Source: Eubacteriales bacterium
GTDB lineage: Bacteria > Bacillota > Clostridia > Oscillospirales > Oscillospiraceae
Direction: 5' to 3'
Length of the DNA: 64,000 nt
Assembly (NCBI GenBank): GCA_030539285.1
Contig: JAUNSH010000007.1
Coordinates: 1 to 64,000 of the forward strand
In this document: positions 35,487 through 44,740 of the stretch, piece by piece
How positions within the stretch are numbered: position 1 is the first letter of the stretch
Layout of the letters: every line of letters begins with the position of its first letter
Position numbers and translations under genes: made by a program
Notes under the pieces: generated by a model
Told to the model about the DNA's origin: nothing
Seen by the model: the letters and a program-made list of their open reading frames with translations, nothing else
Databases searched by the model: none

Positions 35487-36557
35487 ATGAAAATCATGCA
35501 GGTCATTCCCTATTTCTGCTTCGGCGGGGCGGAGATCATGTGCGAAAATCTGACCTATGCCCTGAATAACGCGGGGCAGGAGGTCTTCGTGGTCAGTCTC
35601 TACAATGAGCGTACCCCCATCGCCCGGCGCATGGAGGAAGCGGGGATTCGAATTGTATATCTTGACAAAAAGCTGGGCCTTGATTTGTCGATGGTGCCCA
35701 AACTCACAAAGCTCATGAAGCAGGAGCGACCGGACGTTGTGCACACCCATCTGGATGTCATCAAGTACGCCGCGGCAGCGGCAAAGCTGGCCGGGGTAAA
35801 GAAGTGCGTCCACACGGTGCACTCCCTTGCCGATCGGGAAGCGGAGGGCCGGATCCAGAAGATCATCAACGACACCTATTTCCGCAAAAACTGGTCGGTG
35901 CCCGTGGCCCTGACCCCGGAGGTGCAGGCGTCCGTCTCTGATTTTTACGTCCTGCCGCTGGGGAATGTGCCGGTAATTTACAACGGCATCGACCTGTCCC
36001 GGTGCATTCCCAAAACCTCCTATGAGACGGGAAACACCGTGACAATCCTCCACGTGGGACGGTTCGATATTCCCAAGAACCATGCGGGGCTTTTGGAAGC
36101 CTTCCGTCTGCTGCGGGAGACCCACCCGGAGTGCCGCCTGCGGCTGGTTGGTGACGGCGACTTGCGCTCTGACATGGAAGCGCTGGCTCAGGAGAAGGGC
36201 ATCGCGGACGCAGTGGAGTTCTGCGGAATGCAGTCCAATGTGTATCCCTATCTCCATGACGCGGATATTTTCACTCTTCCGTCCATCTATGAAGGAAACC
36301 CCATGACCATCATCGAGGCCATGGGTACGGGCCTGCCAATCGTTGCGTCCCGGGTGGGCGGCATCCCGGACATGATTTCTGATGGAGAAAGCGGCCTTCT
36401 GGTGGAGCCTGAGCCGGAGGTTGTCTGTGATGCCCTTGCCCGCATGGTGGAGGACAAAGCTCTGCGTCAAAAACTGGGTCAGGCCGCAAAGATGCAAAGT
36501 CAGACCTTTTCCGCAGATCAGATGGCCCGTGACTATATTTCCTGCTACAGCAAATGA
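35487..36557 (+). CDS. Glycosyltransferase family 4 (EpsF-like)
   Basis: A 356-residue GT-B transferase. The start QVIPYFCFGGAEIMCENL is typical of EpsF/WcaL relatives. VHTHLDVIKYAAAAAKLA and HTVHSLADREAEG lie in the acceptor domain, and VGRFDIPKNHAGLLEAF and LPSIYEGNPMTIIEAMGTG in the donor domain. It is 9 nt after the previous gene. Confidence 0.89.
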   Translation: MKIMQVIPYFCFGGAEIMCENLTYALNNAGQEVFVVSLYNERTPIARRMEEAGIRIVYLDKKLGLDLSMVPKLTKLMKQERPDVVHTHLDVIKYAAAAAKLAGVKKCVHTVHSLADREAEGRIQKIINDTYFRKNWSVPVALTPEVQASVSDFYVLPLGNVPVIYNGIDLSRCIPKTSYETGNTVTILHVGRFDIPKNHAGLLEAFRLLRETHPECRLRLVGDGDLRSDMEALAQEKGIADAVEFCGMQSNVYPYLHDADIFTLPSIYEGNPMTIIEAMGTGLPIVASRVGGIPDMISDGESGLLVEPEPEVVCDALARMVEDKALRQKLGQAAKMQSQTFSADQMARDYISCYSK

Positions 36558-36566
36558 GGTGAAACC

Positions 36567-37550
36567 ATGGACACCATTTCGGTGATCGTACCGGCCTATA
36601 ACATCGGCCCATATTTAGGAAGAAGTCTCGACAGCCTGCTGGCCCAGACCCATCCTAACCTGGAAATCATCGTGGTGGATGACGGCTCCACGGACAACAC
36701 GGCGGAGGTCATGAGGGACTATGCCGCAAAATCCGGGAGAATCCGCACGGTTTTCAAGGAAAACGGCGGCGTCACCTCTGCCCGGCTCCGGGGTGTCAGG
36801 GAATCCAACGGCGACTGGATCGCCTTTATGGACGGCGACGACTATGTGGAACCCCAGATGTACGCCCGGCTTCTTGAAAACGCCAAAAGCGCGAACGCGG
36901 ATATCTCCCACTGCGGCCATCAGGTCCATTATTCCGACGGACGAATTGAGTACGTCCACCAGTCCGGCAAAGTCCACACCCAGGATCACCGCAGGGGACT
37001 TTGGGAGCTGCTGGACAACCGGGACGTGAGCATGAGCCTGTGCACCAAGCTGTACCGGCGAAAGCTTTTTGAAGGAATCGAAGACTGGATGGACCCGACC
37101 ATTCGCAACAACGAAGACCTTCTCATGAATTATTACCTCTTTGACCGGGCGGAAATCGGGGTTTTCGAGGGGAACTGCCCCTATCACTACATTTTGCGCA
37201 AGGATTCCGCCTCCTGCAAGGGTATCACCGAGGCCCATATTTTTGACCCCATCCGGGTGCGGCGTCTGCTCTTGGAGCGGTGCAGCCCGGAAATGCGGGA
37301 TGACGTGCATCAGGCATTGCTTAGAAATCTGCTCTTTGCCTACGCTCAGGTGGATGTCGATCCCCAGCGAAACCAATACGGAACCTACCGCCAGCGGGTG
37401 CGGGAGATGCTCCAAAAGGAGCGGGAACACTTTCACCTGCTGTCGCTTCGAAATAAAGTGCTTGCCAACATGATCTGCTGTGCCCCCTGGAGCTTCCACC
37501 TGGCTTACGGTGCCTTTGTGGCCCTTTTCCAGCGGGAGGAGCAGCATTAG
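36567..37550 (+). CDS. Glycosyltransferase family 2
   Basis: A 327-residue GT-A transferase. ISVIVPAYNIGPYLGRSLDS, VVDDGSTDNT and FMDGDDYVEPQMY (DXD variant GDD) mark the donor site, and the region PTIRNNEDLLMNYYLF carries the catalytic acid. The C-terminal third is conserved in length but not in sequence with the neighbouring GT2 genes. Confidence 0.89.
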   Translation: MDTISVIVPAYNIGPYLGRSLDSLLAQTHPNLEIIVVDDGSTDNTAEVMRDYAAKSGRIRTVFKENGGVTSARLRGVRESNGDWIAFMDGDDYVEPQMYARLLENAKSANADISHCGHQVHYSDGRIEYVHQSGKVHTQDHRRGLWELLDNRDVSMSLCTKLYRRKLFEGIEDWMDPTIRNNEDLLMNYYLFDRAEIGVFEGNCPYHYILRKDSASCKGITEAHIFDPIRVRRLLLERCSPEMRDDVHQALLRNLLFAYAQVDVDPQRNQYGTYRQRVREMLQKEREHFHLLSLRNKVLANMICCAPWSFHLAYGAFVALFQREEQH

Positions 37551-37561
37551 AAGGAGAAAAC

Positions 37562-38545
37562 ATGACCGATTTACCGCTGATCAGTGTGGTCGTCCCGGTG
37601 TACCGGGTGGAAAAATATCTTGACCACTGCATCCAGTCTATCGTGGAGCAGACCTACCAGAATCTTGAAGTTCTGCTGGTGGACGACGGCTCCCCCGACG
37701 GAAGCGGCGAGATCTGCGACCGCTGGGCACAGCGGGACAGCCGCGTTCGGGTGTTTCACAAGGAGAATGCCGGAGCCGGTGCGGCCCGGAATACAGCGCT
37801 GGACGCGGCCGCGGGCGATTTGATCGCTTTCGTGGACAGCGATGACTACCTGCACCCCAATCTGTTCTCCCACCTGTACAGCCTGATGGAAGATGGCGTG
37901 GACATCGCGGAATGCGAGATCGGCATGACGGAAACCGACGATCTTCCCATGGACGATGGGACTGGGGCAGAAATAATGGTCTGCGATACGGAGGAAGCCC
38001 TGCGCCTGCACATTCAGGACCAGGTCTTCCGCCAGACACCCCCCAATAAGCTCTACCGCCGGGAATGTGTGGGAGATATCCGTTTCCCGGAGGGCAACCT
38101 CATTGACGACGAGTTTTTTACCTATCAGGTTCTCGGCAACGCAAAAAAACTGGCCCACAGCTCGGCCTGTATGTATGCCTACCGTCAGCAGTCCGGCAGC
38201 GCCATGCACAAGCCCTACTCCCTGCGGCGTTTGCAGGGGCTGGATGCCAAATTGCAGCGGTTAGCGTATTTTGAACAGCGGTTCCCGGCCCTTGTCTGGG
38301 AAGCAAAAGCCGACCTGCTCATGACCTGCCTTGGATCCATGCAGGGCTGTTTAAATAGCCTGAATGACGAAGAAATGGAAGCGGCCCGAAAGAAACTGAG
38401 TGAGGTTATGGGGCGGATTACACCGCTGGAAATTTCCAAAGAGGTTTCTGCCAAACGAAAAGTATTGCTGAAAGCTGCCCAGAATCATCTGGAAGGTACC
38501 GCTAAATTATTGAACTTTCTGATCGATATTCACCTGCTGAGTTGA
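37562..38545 (+). CDS. Glycosyltransferase family 2
   Basis: A 327-residue GT-A transferase. ISVVVPVYRVEKYLDHCIQS, LVDDGSPDGSGEICDRWA and FVDSDDYLHPNLF form the donor site, and EGNLIDDEFFTYQVLG the catalytic region. It belongs to the EpsJ-like DSDD group that recurs six times in this unit. AGAAGGAG lies just upstream. Confidence 0.9.
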   Translation: MTDLPLISVVVPVYRVEKYLDHCIQSIVEQTYQNLEVLLVDDGSPDGSGEICDRWAQRDSRVRVFHKENAGAGAARNTALDAAAGDLIAFVDSDDYLHPNLFSHLYSLMEDGVDIAECEIGMTETDDLPMDDGTGAEIMVCDTEEALRLHIQDQVFRQTPPNKLYRRECVGDIRFPEGNLIDDEFFTYQVLGNAKKLAHSSACMYAYRQQSGSAMHKPYSLRRLQGLDAKLQRLAYFEQRFPALVWEAKADLLMTCLGSMQGCLNSLNDEEMEAARKKLSEVMGRITPLEISKEVSAKRKVLLKAAQNHLEGTAKLLNFLIDIHLLS

Positions 38546-38553
38546 GGTGTAAC

Positions 38554-39444
38554 ATGGAATTTGCATATAAAATCACCGTATTTACCCCGGCCTACAACCG
38601 GGCGCATACGCTTCCCAAACTGTACCGCTCCCTACAGTGGCAGACCTTTCACAACTTTGAATGGCTCATCGTAGACGACGGCTCCACCGACGGCACAGAG
38701 GAACTGGTCAAAGCATGGCAGATTGAGGAAAATCCCTTCCCCATCCGCTATGCCTATCAGGAAAACGGCGGCAAATGCCGGGCCATCAATCACGGTCTGG
38801 AACTGGCGGCCGGAGAGCTGTTTTTCACCGTGGATTCCGACGATTTCCTTTTGGACAATGCGCTGGAGACCGCGGCTCGCTGGGAAGCGGAGCTTCCAAA
38901 AAACGGGAAATTCTGCGCAATTTCCGGTAATTTAGGCACCGCCCCGGGACAGACCCCCAACGAAGTCCTGCCGCAGCCTTATTATGACGGCACAGCCCTT
39001 GACCGCTACGGCGTGGTCAAAGGGGAGCGGGCGCTTCTGTTCTATACGCAGGTGCACCGGGAATACCCGTACCCCGTCTGCGAGGGGGAGCGCTTCATGA
39101 CGGAAGCCGTGGCCTGGAACCGCATGGCCGCCGACGGCTGGAAGATCCGTTTCTACAACGAAATTCTGACGATTTACGAATACCAGCCCGACGGCCTGAC
39201 CAGTGCCGGAGACGACCTGTTCTGGAACAATCTCCAGGGCACGGGTATCTTTTTCCGGGAAAAGGCGCGGTTCCTCCACGACCCTCTGAGAAGGAAGCTT
39301 GCCATGTGGTACGGCTACGCCACGGAGGCGGCGGACAGGCTCACCGATGCCCAAATCGCGGATTATATCGGAATGCCCCGGCTTTTGGTCCCCCCGGTGC
39401 GCTGGATCGACGGCCTTGTAAAAACAATCAAGAGGAAGAGGTAA
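38554..39444 (+). CDS. Glycosyltransferase family 2 (divergent, short)
   Basis: A 296-residue GT-A transferase. TVFTPAYNRAHTLPKLYRSL, VDDGSTDGTEELV and FTVDSDDFLLDN form the donor site. It differs from the neighbouring EpsJ-like genes (QENGGKCRAINHGLELA) and belongs to the group that typically adds sugars in Gram-positive capsule loci. The ATG at 38554 is chosen. An in-frame TTG at 38542 overlapping the previous stop is possible but lacks a ribosome site. Confidence 0.87.
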   Translation: MEFAYKITVFTPAYNRAHTLPKLYRSLQWQTFHNFEWLIVDDGSTDGTEELVKAWQIEENPFPIRYAYQENGGKCRAINHGLELAAGELFFTVDSDDFLLDNALETAARWEAELPKNGKFCAISGNLGTAPGQTPNEVLPQPYYDGTALDRYGVVKGERALLFYTQVHREYPYPVCEGERFMTEAVAWNRMAADGWKIRFYNEILTIYEYQPDGLTSAGDDLFWNNLQGTGIFFREKARFLHDPLRRKLAMWYGYATEAADRLTDAQIADYIGMPRLLVPPVRWIDGLVKTIKRKR

Positions 39445-39447
39445 GCT

Positions 39448-40290
39448 ATGGCAGAATATCACACCCATATTTCCGCCAAACACAAATGGCTGGAACTGAA
39501 TTTAAAAGAGGTCTGGAACTACCGGGACCTCATTTACCTGTTCACCAAGCGCAATTTCGTGGTCTCCTACAAGCAGACCATCCTCGGCCCGGCGTGGCTG
39601 TTCCTGACGCCCCTGATGAGCAGCCTGGTGCAGGCCTTCGTCTTCGGCGAGATCGCCGGTATCGGCACCGACGGCGTGCCGACCTACCTGTTCTATCTGT
39701 GCAGCAACGCCATCTGGGCCTATTTTGCCAACTGCCTGACCACCAACGCCAGCACCTTTACGGAAAACGCAGGCGTCTTCGGCAAGGTCTATTTCCCCCG
39801 GCTGGTGACCCCTATTTCCAATGTCATTTCCACCATCATCCGCTTCTTTATCCAAATGATCATGGTGTGCCTGTTCCTTGCCTATTTCCTGATCCGCGGG
39901 GAGGTGCAGCCTCATTGGGCAGCATGGCTGATGATCCCGGTGGAGCTGGTGCATCTGGGCATCTTAGGCATGGGCTGCGGCATTATCATTTCCAGCATGA
40001 CCACGAAATACCGGGACCTGACGGTGCTGGTGGAGTTCGGCGTCCAGCTGTGGATGTATCTGACCCCCATCGTCTACCCTCTCTCCACCGCCGCGGAGGG
40101 GTGGATGCGCACGGGACTGCTTTTAAATCCCGTGACCTGCTCCGTGGAAGTCATGCGCTATGCCATTCTGGGGCAGGGCAGCCTGCACTGGGGCTTCTAC
40201 GGCCTGTCCTGGGCGGTGACGCTGCTGGTGGCGGTGCTGGGCATTATGATCTTCAACCGGGTCGAGCGGACCTTTATGGATACGGTGTAA
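39448..40290 (+). CDS. wzm: Polysaccharide ABC exporter permease (Wzm/TagG type)
   Basis: Six-helix permease of an ABC-2 polysaccharide exporter, 280 residues. RDLIYLFTKRNFVVSYKQTI is the amphipathic gate region, followed by LGPAWLFLTPLMSSLVQAFV and the first membrane helices, and TPIVYPLS is the conserved turn before the last helices. It forms the channel for a complete lipid-linked glycan together with the ATPase encoded 13 nt downstream. Teichoic-acid-type TagG proteins are similar in size; the Wzt-like C-terminal domain next door favours an O-antigen/capsule-type system. Confidence 0.93.
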   Translation: MAEYHTHISAKHKWLELNLKEVWNYRDLIYLFTKRNFVVSYKQTILGPAWLFLTPLMSSLVQAFVFGEIAGIGTDGVPTYLFYLCSNAIWAYFANCLTTNASTFTENAGVFGKVYFPRLVTPISNVISTIIRFFIQMIMVCLFLAYFLIRGEVQPHWAAWLMIPVELVHLGILGMGCGIIISSMTTKYRDLTVLVEFGVQLWMYLTPIVYPLSTAAEGWMRTGLLLNPVTCSVEVMRYAILGQGSLHWGFYGLSWAVTLLVAVLGIMIFNRVERTFMDTV

Positions 40291-40303
40291 GGAGGTGCGT
40301 TGA

Positions 40304-41599
40304 GTGGAAAACAGAGAAGTTGCCCTGCGCCTGCAAGGCGTAAAAAAGCGCTACCGGCTGGGACAGATCGGCGGCGGCACCCTGAGTGCTGACCTGCAAA
40401 GCTGGTGGGCAAGAGTTCGGGGCAGGGAAGACCCCAACACCCTCATCGGCACCGATCAGCGGCTGGTGGGTCAGACCTTTATGGCCCTCAACGGCATTGA
40501 TTTGACCGTCTACAAGGGCGAAGCCCTGGGCATCATTGGCAGCAACGGCGCGGGCAAGAGCACCATGCTGAAGCTGCTGTGCCGGGTCACCGCCCCTACG
40601 GAAGGGCAAATCGACCTCTATGGCCGGGTGGCCTCCATGCTGGAGGTGGGCACCGGCTTCAACGGCGAAATGACGGGCCGGGAAAACGTCTATATGAACG
40701 GTGCGATCCTGGGCATGACCAAGGCGGAAATTGACGCCAAAATGGAAAATATTATTGAATTTTCCGAAGTTCGGGAGTTCATCGACACCCCCGTCAAGCG
40801 GTATTCCAGCGGCATGTTCGTCAAGCTGGCCTTCTCCGTGGCGGCCCACCTGGACAGCGAGATCATGATCATGGACGAGGTGCTGGCGGTGGGCGACGTG
40901 GCCTTCCAGCGCAAATGCATCGACAAAATGCGGGATGTTGCCAAGCAGGAGGGAAGAACTGTCCTCTACGTCTCCCACAACATGAGCACCATCCGCCGCC
41001 TATGCGACCGCTGCGTGGTCATGGACAAGGGCAAAATTATCTTCATTGGCGACGTGGAGCAGGCAATTGAACTCTACCTGAGCAACACCCACGAGCAGTG
41101 GTCGGAGAATCAGACGGAATTTGACCTGATGCAGACCAGCGCCCGTTCCCCCTATGTCCCCGGCAATGCCCAGATCACCCATGTAACGTTGTTGGACAAG
41201 GAAAACTCCCTGTACCGTTCCGGGGAAAAAATTCGCATGAAGCTTCGGGTCCATACGAAGACGGCCTTTGAAGAGCTGCATCTGCGGCTGGAGCTGCGGA
41301 CCCGGGACGAGACCCCGGTGGGCACCATGCCGGACGTGCTTCTGGGAAGCTGCGAAGGAAACGCCGATCAGGACTATGTGGTGGAATTTGCCCCCATCAG
41401 CCTGACGAACGGCCGCTACCGGCTGGACATGGTGCTGTTTGAGAAGGATGACTGCGGCAACAGCTTCGATCAGGAGCTGCTGATGCCTGCCTTCTACTTT
41501 GAGGTCCAGGAGCCGGAGGACATTGTGTGGAATCAGGCCAACTGGGGCCACATCCGGTTCCCGGCGGCCAAGGTCCGTCGCTGCGGCGGGGAGGAATGA
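40304..41599 (+). CDS. wzt: Polysaccharide ABC exporter ATPase with C-terminal glycan-binding domain (Wzt)
   Basis: Powers export through the adjacent permease; 431 residues. The nucleotide-binding domain has GSNGAGKST (79-87), signature YSSGM (167-171), IMIMDEVL (187-194) and a VSHNMS switch. About 160 further residues (from about 270, IRMKLRVHTKTAFEELHL onward) form a beta-rich domain of the Wzt-C type, which in E. coli O8/O9a reads the modified non-reducing end of the finished chain. That suggests export is tied to a terminal cap. Starts with GTG, and GGAGG is 8 nt upstream. Confidence 0.93.
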   Translation: MENREVALRLQGVKKRYRLGQIGGGTLSADLQSWWARVRGREDPNTLIGTDQRLVGQTFMALNGIDLTVYKGEALGIIGSNGAGKSTMLKLLCRVTAPTEGQIDLYGRVASMLEVGTGFNGEMTGRENVYMNGAILGMTKAEIDAKMENIIEFSEVREFIDTPVKRYSSGMFVKLAFSVAAHLDSEIMIMDEVLAVGDVAFQRKCIDKMRDVAKQEGRTVLYVSHNMSTIRRLCDRCVVMDKGKIIFIGDVEQAIELYLSNTHEQWSENQTEFDLMQTSARSPYVPGNAQITHVTLLDKENSLYRSGEKIRMKLRVHTKTAFEELHLRLELRTRDETPVGTMPDVLLGSCEGNADQDYVVEFAPISLTNGRYRLDMVLFEKDDCGNSFDQELLMPAFYFEVQEPEDIVWNQANWGHIRFPAAKVRRCGGEE

Positions 41600-41602
41600 A
41601 GC

Positions 41603-42745
41603 ATGGAGCGGATCCACATTCTGTTCGTCCAGCATAAGCTGGTCTGCGGCGGAGCGGAGCAGGCGCTATTTGACCTCATCGGCCTTCTGGATAAGGACCG
41701 CTTTGAAGCAAAGGTATTTGTGCAGAATCCCGGCGGTGAATGGGAGCAGAAATTCCGGGACGCGGGTATCGAGCTGATCTACGACTACTCCTGCCGCCAG
41801 CCCACCTGGAATCCCATAAAAAAGCTGGGAAATCTATCCAAAAAGCTTCGGGCCCAGCAGGCCTATCAAAACGGCGGCGCGGGACTTTTGGAGGTATGCC
41901 TGCCCCGCTGGGCGGACATCGTGGTCTCTTATAACGTCTGGTATCATGAGGAACTGGTGTTTGCCCCGGGAGCGAAGACGGTGAAATACATCCATGGTGA
42001 CCCCGGCACCAACCCGGACTACCGCAGGGAAGCGGAGGAGCACCGGGAGCTTCTGTCCCGGTTTAACCGGATCGTCTGCGTCTCCCACGCCGCGTGGGAT
42101 GCCTTTCGGCAAATCAGCGGCCTGGAAAGCGGAGTGGAGCTGCACTATAACCCCATGAACAGCGAAAACGTCCGGCATCTTGCCCAGGCGGAAGCGGATC
42201 TGCCGAGCGCGGATCTACCCTACATCTGCGCGGTGGGCAGGCTCTCTGCGGAAAAGGCCTTTGAGCGGCTGATCGTCATGCACAGGCACCTGCTGGACCG
42301 GGGCATCGCCCACAGGCTGGTGATCGTAGGCGACGGCCCGGACGGGGACTTTCTGCGGCGGCTGATCCGCGCCATGGGCTTGGAAAATACCGTCATCATG
42401 GCGGGCTATCAGTCCAATCCTTACCCCTATATCAAGCACAGCCGTTTTCTGGTCAGCAGCTCCTATACGGAGGGGTTGCCTGTGACCGCCATGGAAGCCA
42501 TGTGCCTTGGGGTGCCCATTGTGACTCCCATTGATTCTGTGGGCGATGTCTTAGGCGGCCATGTCTGCGGCCTGATCACGGAAAACAGCAATGCCGCCCT
42601 GGAAGCGGGCATCGAGCGGATGCTGACGGACGAAACCTTCTATCAGCAGACACTACAGGGCGCAAAGAATCGAAGCGCCTATTTTGACGGAACCAGAATG
42701 ATTCAGGAAGTGGAAGCCCTGTTTGAGGAGCTTGCGCGGACCTGA
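41603..42745 (+). CDS. Glycosyltransferase family 4
   Basis: A 380-residue GT-B transferase. LFVQHKLVCGGAEQALFDL is the acceptor-side start, VVSYNVWYHEELV lies mid-domain, and the donor half shows VGRLSAEKAFERLI, VGDGPDGDFLRRL and VSSSYTEGLPVTAMEAMCLG. It begins 3 nt after wzt. Specificity is unknown. Confidence 0.88.
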   Translation: MERIHILFVQHKLVCGGAEQALFDLIGLLDKDRFEAKVFVQNPGGEWEQKFRDAGIELIYDYSCRQPTWNPIKKLGNLSKKLRAQQAYQNGGAGLLEVCLPRWADIVVSYNVWYHEELVFAPGAKTVKYIHGDPGTNPDYRREAEEHRELLSRFNRIVCVSHAAWDAFRQISGLESGVELHYNPMNSENVRHLAQAEADLPSADLPYICAVGRLSAEKAFERLIVMHRHLLDRGIAHRLVIVGDGPDGDFLRRLIRAMGLENTVIMAGYQSNPYPYIKHSRFLVSSSYTEGLPVTAMEAMCLGVPIVTPIDSVGDVLGGHVCGLITENSNAALEAGIERMLTDETFYQQTLQGAKNRSAYFDGTRMIQEVEALFEELART

Positions 42746-42765
42746 CCGATTGCGGAGGAGCGGGT

Positions 42766-43734
42766 ATGGCAGTTGTCAGCGTGATCACCCCTATCTATAA
42801 CACGGAAACGCTGCTGTCCAGATGCGTAAGCAGCATTTTGGCCCAGACCTTTCAGGACTGGGAGCTGATCCTGGTGGACGATGGCAGCACCGACGGCAGC
42901 GGCGCGCTTTGCGACGAATTCGCGGCGCGGGACAGCCGGATCACAGTCCTGCACCAGAAAAACAGCGGTGTCGGCGCTGCCCGGAACACGGGGCTGGACT
43001 GGATGTACGCGCACTCTGACAGCCGGTGGATCACCTTTGTGGACAGCGACGACTGGATCCACCCCCGGATGCTGGAGTGCCTGCTGGACGCGGCTGTGTC
43101 CGGCGGGACACAGCTCAGCATCTGCGGCTATCAGGAGCTGGAGGACGGGGAACTGCCTTGCGTATCGGCGCTTCCCTGGGCAGAGCAGTGGAAGCCGGCG
43201 GACTTCTACCGCAGCCAGCAGATTCTGGCCACGGTGCCCTGGGGAAAGCTTTACGGACGGGACTGCTTTGAGACCCTCCGCTACCCTGTGGGGACCTACT
43301 TTGACGATGAATATGTGACCTATCGGATCCTCTTTGCCCAGGAAACCCTGCCGGTGGTCCCGGCGAGCCTGTACGCCTATTATTGGAACCCGGAGGGTCT
43401 GACCAAGAAAAAGTGGAATCCCAGACGCATGGAGGTCTGGCAGGCGTATGAGCAGCAGCTCGACTTTTTCACCCGGCGCTCTGACGAAGAGATGCGCCAT
43501 TTCCGCTTCCGGGAATATCTGGAAAATGTCTATGCCCAGCTGTTGGAGGTCCGCACCGCCCCGGAGGGCATGGCCCGCTATGACCGCCAGATCCGCGCCC
43601 GGCTGCGCCGGCTGTTCCGTCGGGGATGGCACCTGGGATATATTGAATTCTGGGCGGACTACGGGATGCTGTCAGACTGCGCGCCCCTTGCGGCAAAGCT
43701 GGGCCGGTTCTGGATGGAACATAGAAAAACATAA
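42766..43734 (+). CDS. Glycosyltransferase family 2
   Basis: A 322-residue GT-A transferase. VSVITPIYNTETLLSRCVSS, LVDDGSTDGSGALCDEFA and FVDSDDWIHPRMLE mark the donor site, and YFDDEYVTYRILFA the catalytic region. It shares a run of features (WMYAHSDSRWITFVDSDDW, LYAYYWNPEGLTKKKW) with the gene at 45513 and is probably its paralogue. Confidence 0.9.
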   Translation: MAVVSVITPIYNTETLLSRCVSSILAQTFQDWELILVDDGSTDGSGALCDEFAARDSRITVLHQKNSGVGAARNTGLDWMYAHSDSRWITFVDSDDWIHPRMLECLLDAAVSGGTQLSICGYQELEDGELPCVSALPWAEQWKPADFYRSQQILATVPWGKLYGRDCFETLRYPVGTYFDDEYVTYRILFAQETLPVVPASLYAYYWNPEGLTKKKWNPRRMEVWQAYEQQLDFFTRRSDEEMRHFRFREYLENVYAQLLEVRTAPEGMARYDRQIRARLRRLFRRGWHLGYIEFWADYGMLSDCAPLAAKLGRFWMEHRKT

Positions 43735-43749
43735 AAAGAAGGTGGAAAA

Positions 43750-44724
43750 ATGCCGGAAATCAGTATCATTGTCCCGGTTTACCGGGCGGAAAAATACTTG
43801 AATGCCTGCGTGGACAGCATTCTGGACCAGACCTATGGGGATTTTGAGCTGGTGCTCATTGAGGACGGCAGTCCCGATCAGAGCGGCGCCATCTGCGATG
43901 AATACGCCCAGCGGGATGACCGGGTCCGGGTCATTCACCAGCCCAATCAGGGCCAGGCGGCGGCGAGAAACCATGCCCTGCCCATGACCCAGGGCAAGTG
44001 GCTGTGCTATGTGGACAGTGACGATGTCATTCACCCTCAGATGCTGGAGCACCTGCACCGGGCGGCGGTGGAGAGCGGCGCGGGCATCAGCATGTGCCAG
44101 ATGCTGGAAGCGCCCCAGCTGCCGGAGGACTACGGGCAGCCTATGGCGTTTTCCTATGAAAAACTGACCATGGACGAAAAGACCCTGACGGATCTGCACG
44201 ACCGGGAGCTGTATCCCGGCTGGGTGGCCTGCGCCAAGCTGATCCGCCGGGAGTATGTGCAGGGATATCCCTTCCACACGGGCCGGGTCTACGAGGACAA
44301 CGAAGCCGTGACCCGCTGGCTGCTGCCTGCCAAGACCCTGGCCATGCTGCCGGGCCAGCTGTATTTTTACCGCACGAACCCGGAAAGCACCACAAAAGGA
44401 AAGTTCAGCCTGAAACGGCTGGACTATCTCTGGGCCTTGGAGAGCATGATCAGCTATTACCAGAGCGTGGGCTATCACACGCTGGCCCAGCGTTTTTTGG
44501 AACGGTACGTGGAAGCGGCGGCTTCCGGCTGCTACGGCGTGCGTAATGAGCTGAAACGCCCGGAGCTGGCCAACGGCATTCTGGCGGATGTCCAGAAATT
44601 CCTGAACCGGGAGAAGCTGAAGCTGACCCGGCGGGAAAAGCTGAGCCTGCTGGAAGCGGCCCATCCCAACGCCATGGGCAAATTCTGGCACGTGGCGGAG
44701 AAGGTGCGCAAGCTCTGGAAATAA
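43750..44724 (+). CDS. Glycosyltransferase family 2
   Basis: A 324-residue GT-A transferase. ISIIVPVYRAEKYLNACVDS, LIEDGSPDQSG and YVDSDDVIHPQMLEHL form the donor site; the second acidic residue region is GRVYEDNEAVTRWLLP. An Ala- and Gly-rich C terminus follows. The donor-side Asp doublet of its neighbours is Glu-Asp here (IEDGS), a common variant. Confidence 0.89.
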   Translation: MPEISIIVPVYRAEKYLNACVDSILDQTYGDFELVLIEDGSPDQSGAICDEYAQRDDRVRVIHQPNQGQAAARNHALPMTQGKWLCYVDSDDVIHPQMLEHLHRAAVESGAGISMCQMLEAPQLPEDYGQPMAFSYEKLTMDEKTLTDLHDRELYPGWVACAKLIRREYVQGYPFHTGRVYEDNEAVTRWLLPAKTLAMLPGQLYFYRTNPESTTKGKFSLKRLDYLWALESMISYYQSVGYHTLAQRFLERYVEAAASGCYGVRNELKRPELANGILADVQKFLNREKLKLTRREKLSLLEAAHPNAMGKFWHVAEKVRKLWK

Positions 44725-44740
44725 CCGGGGAGGGGAAATT

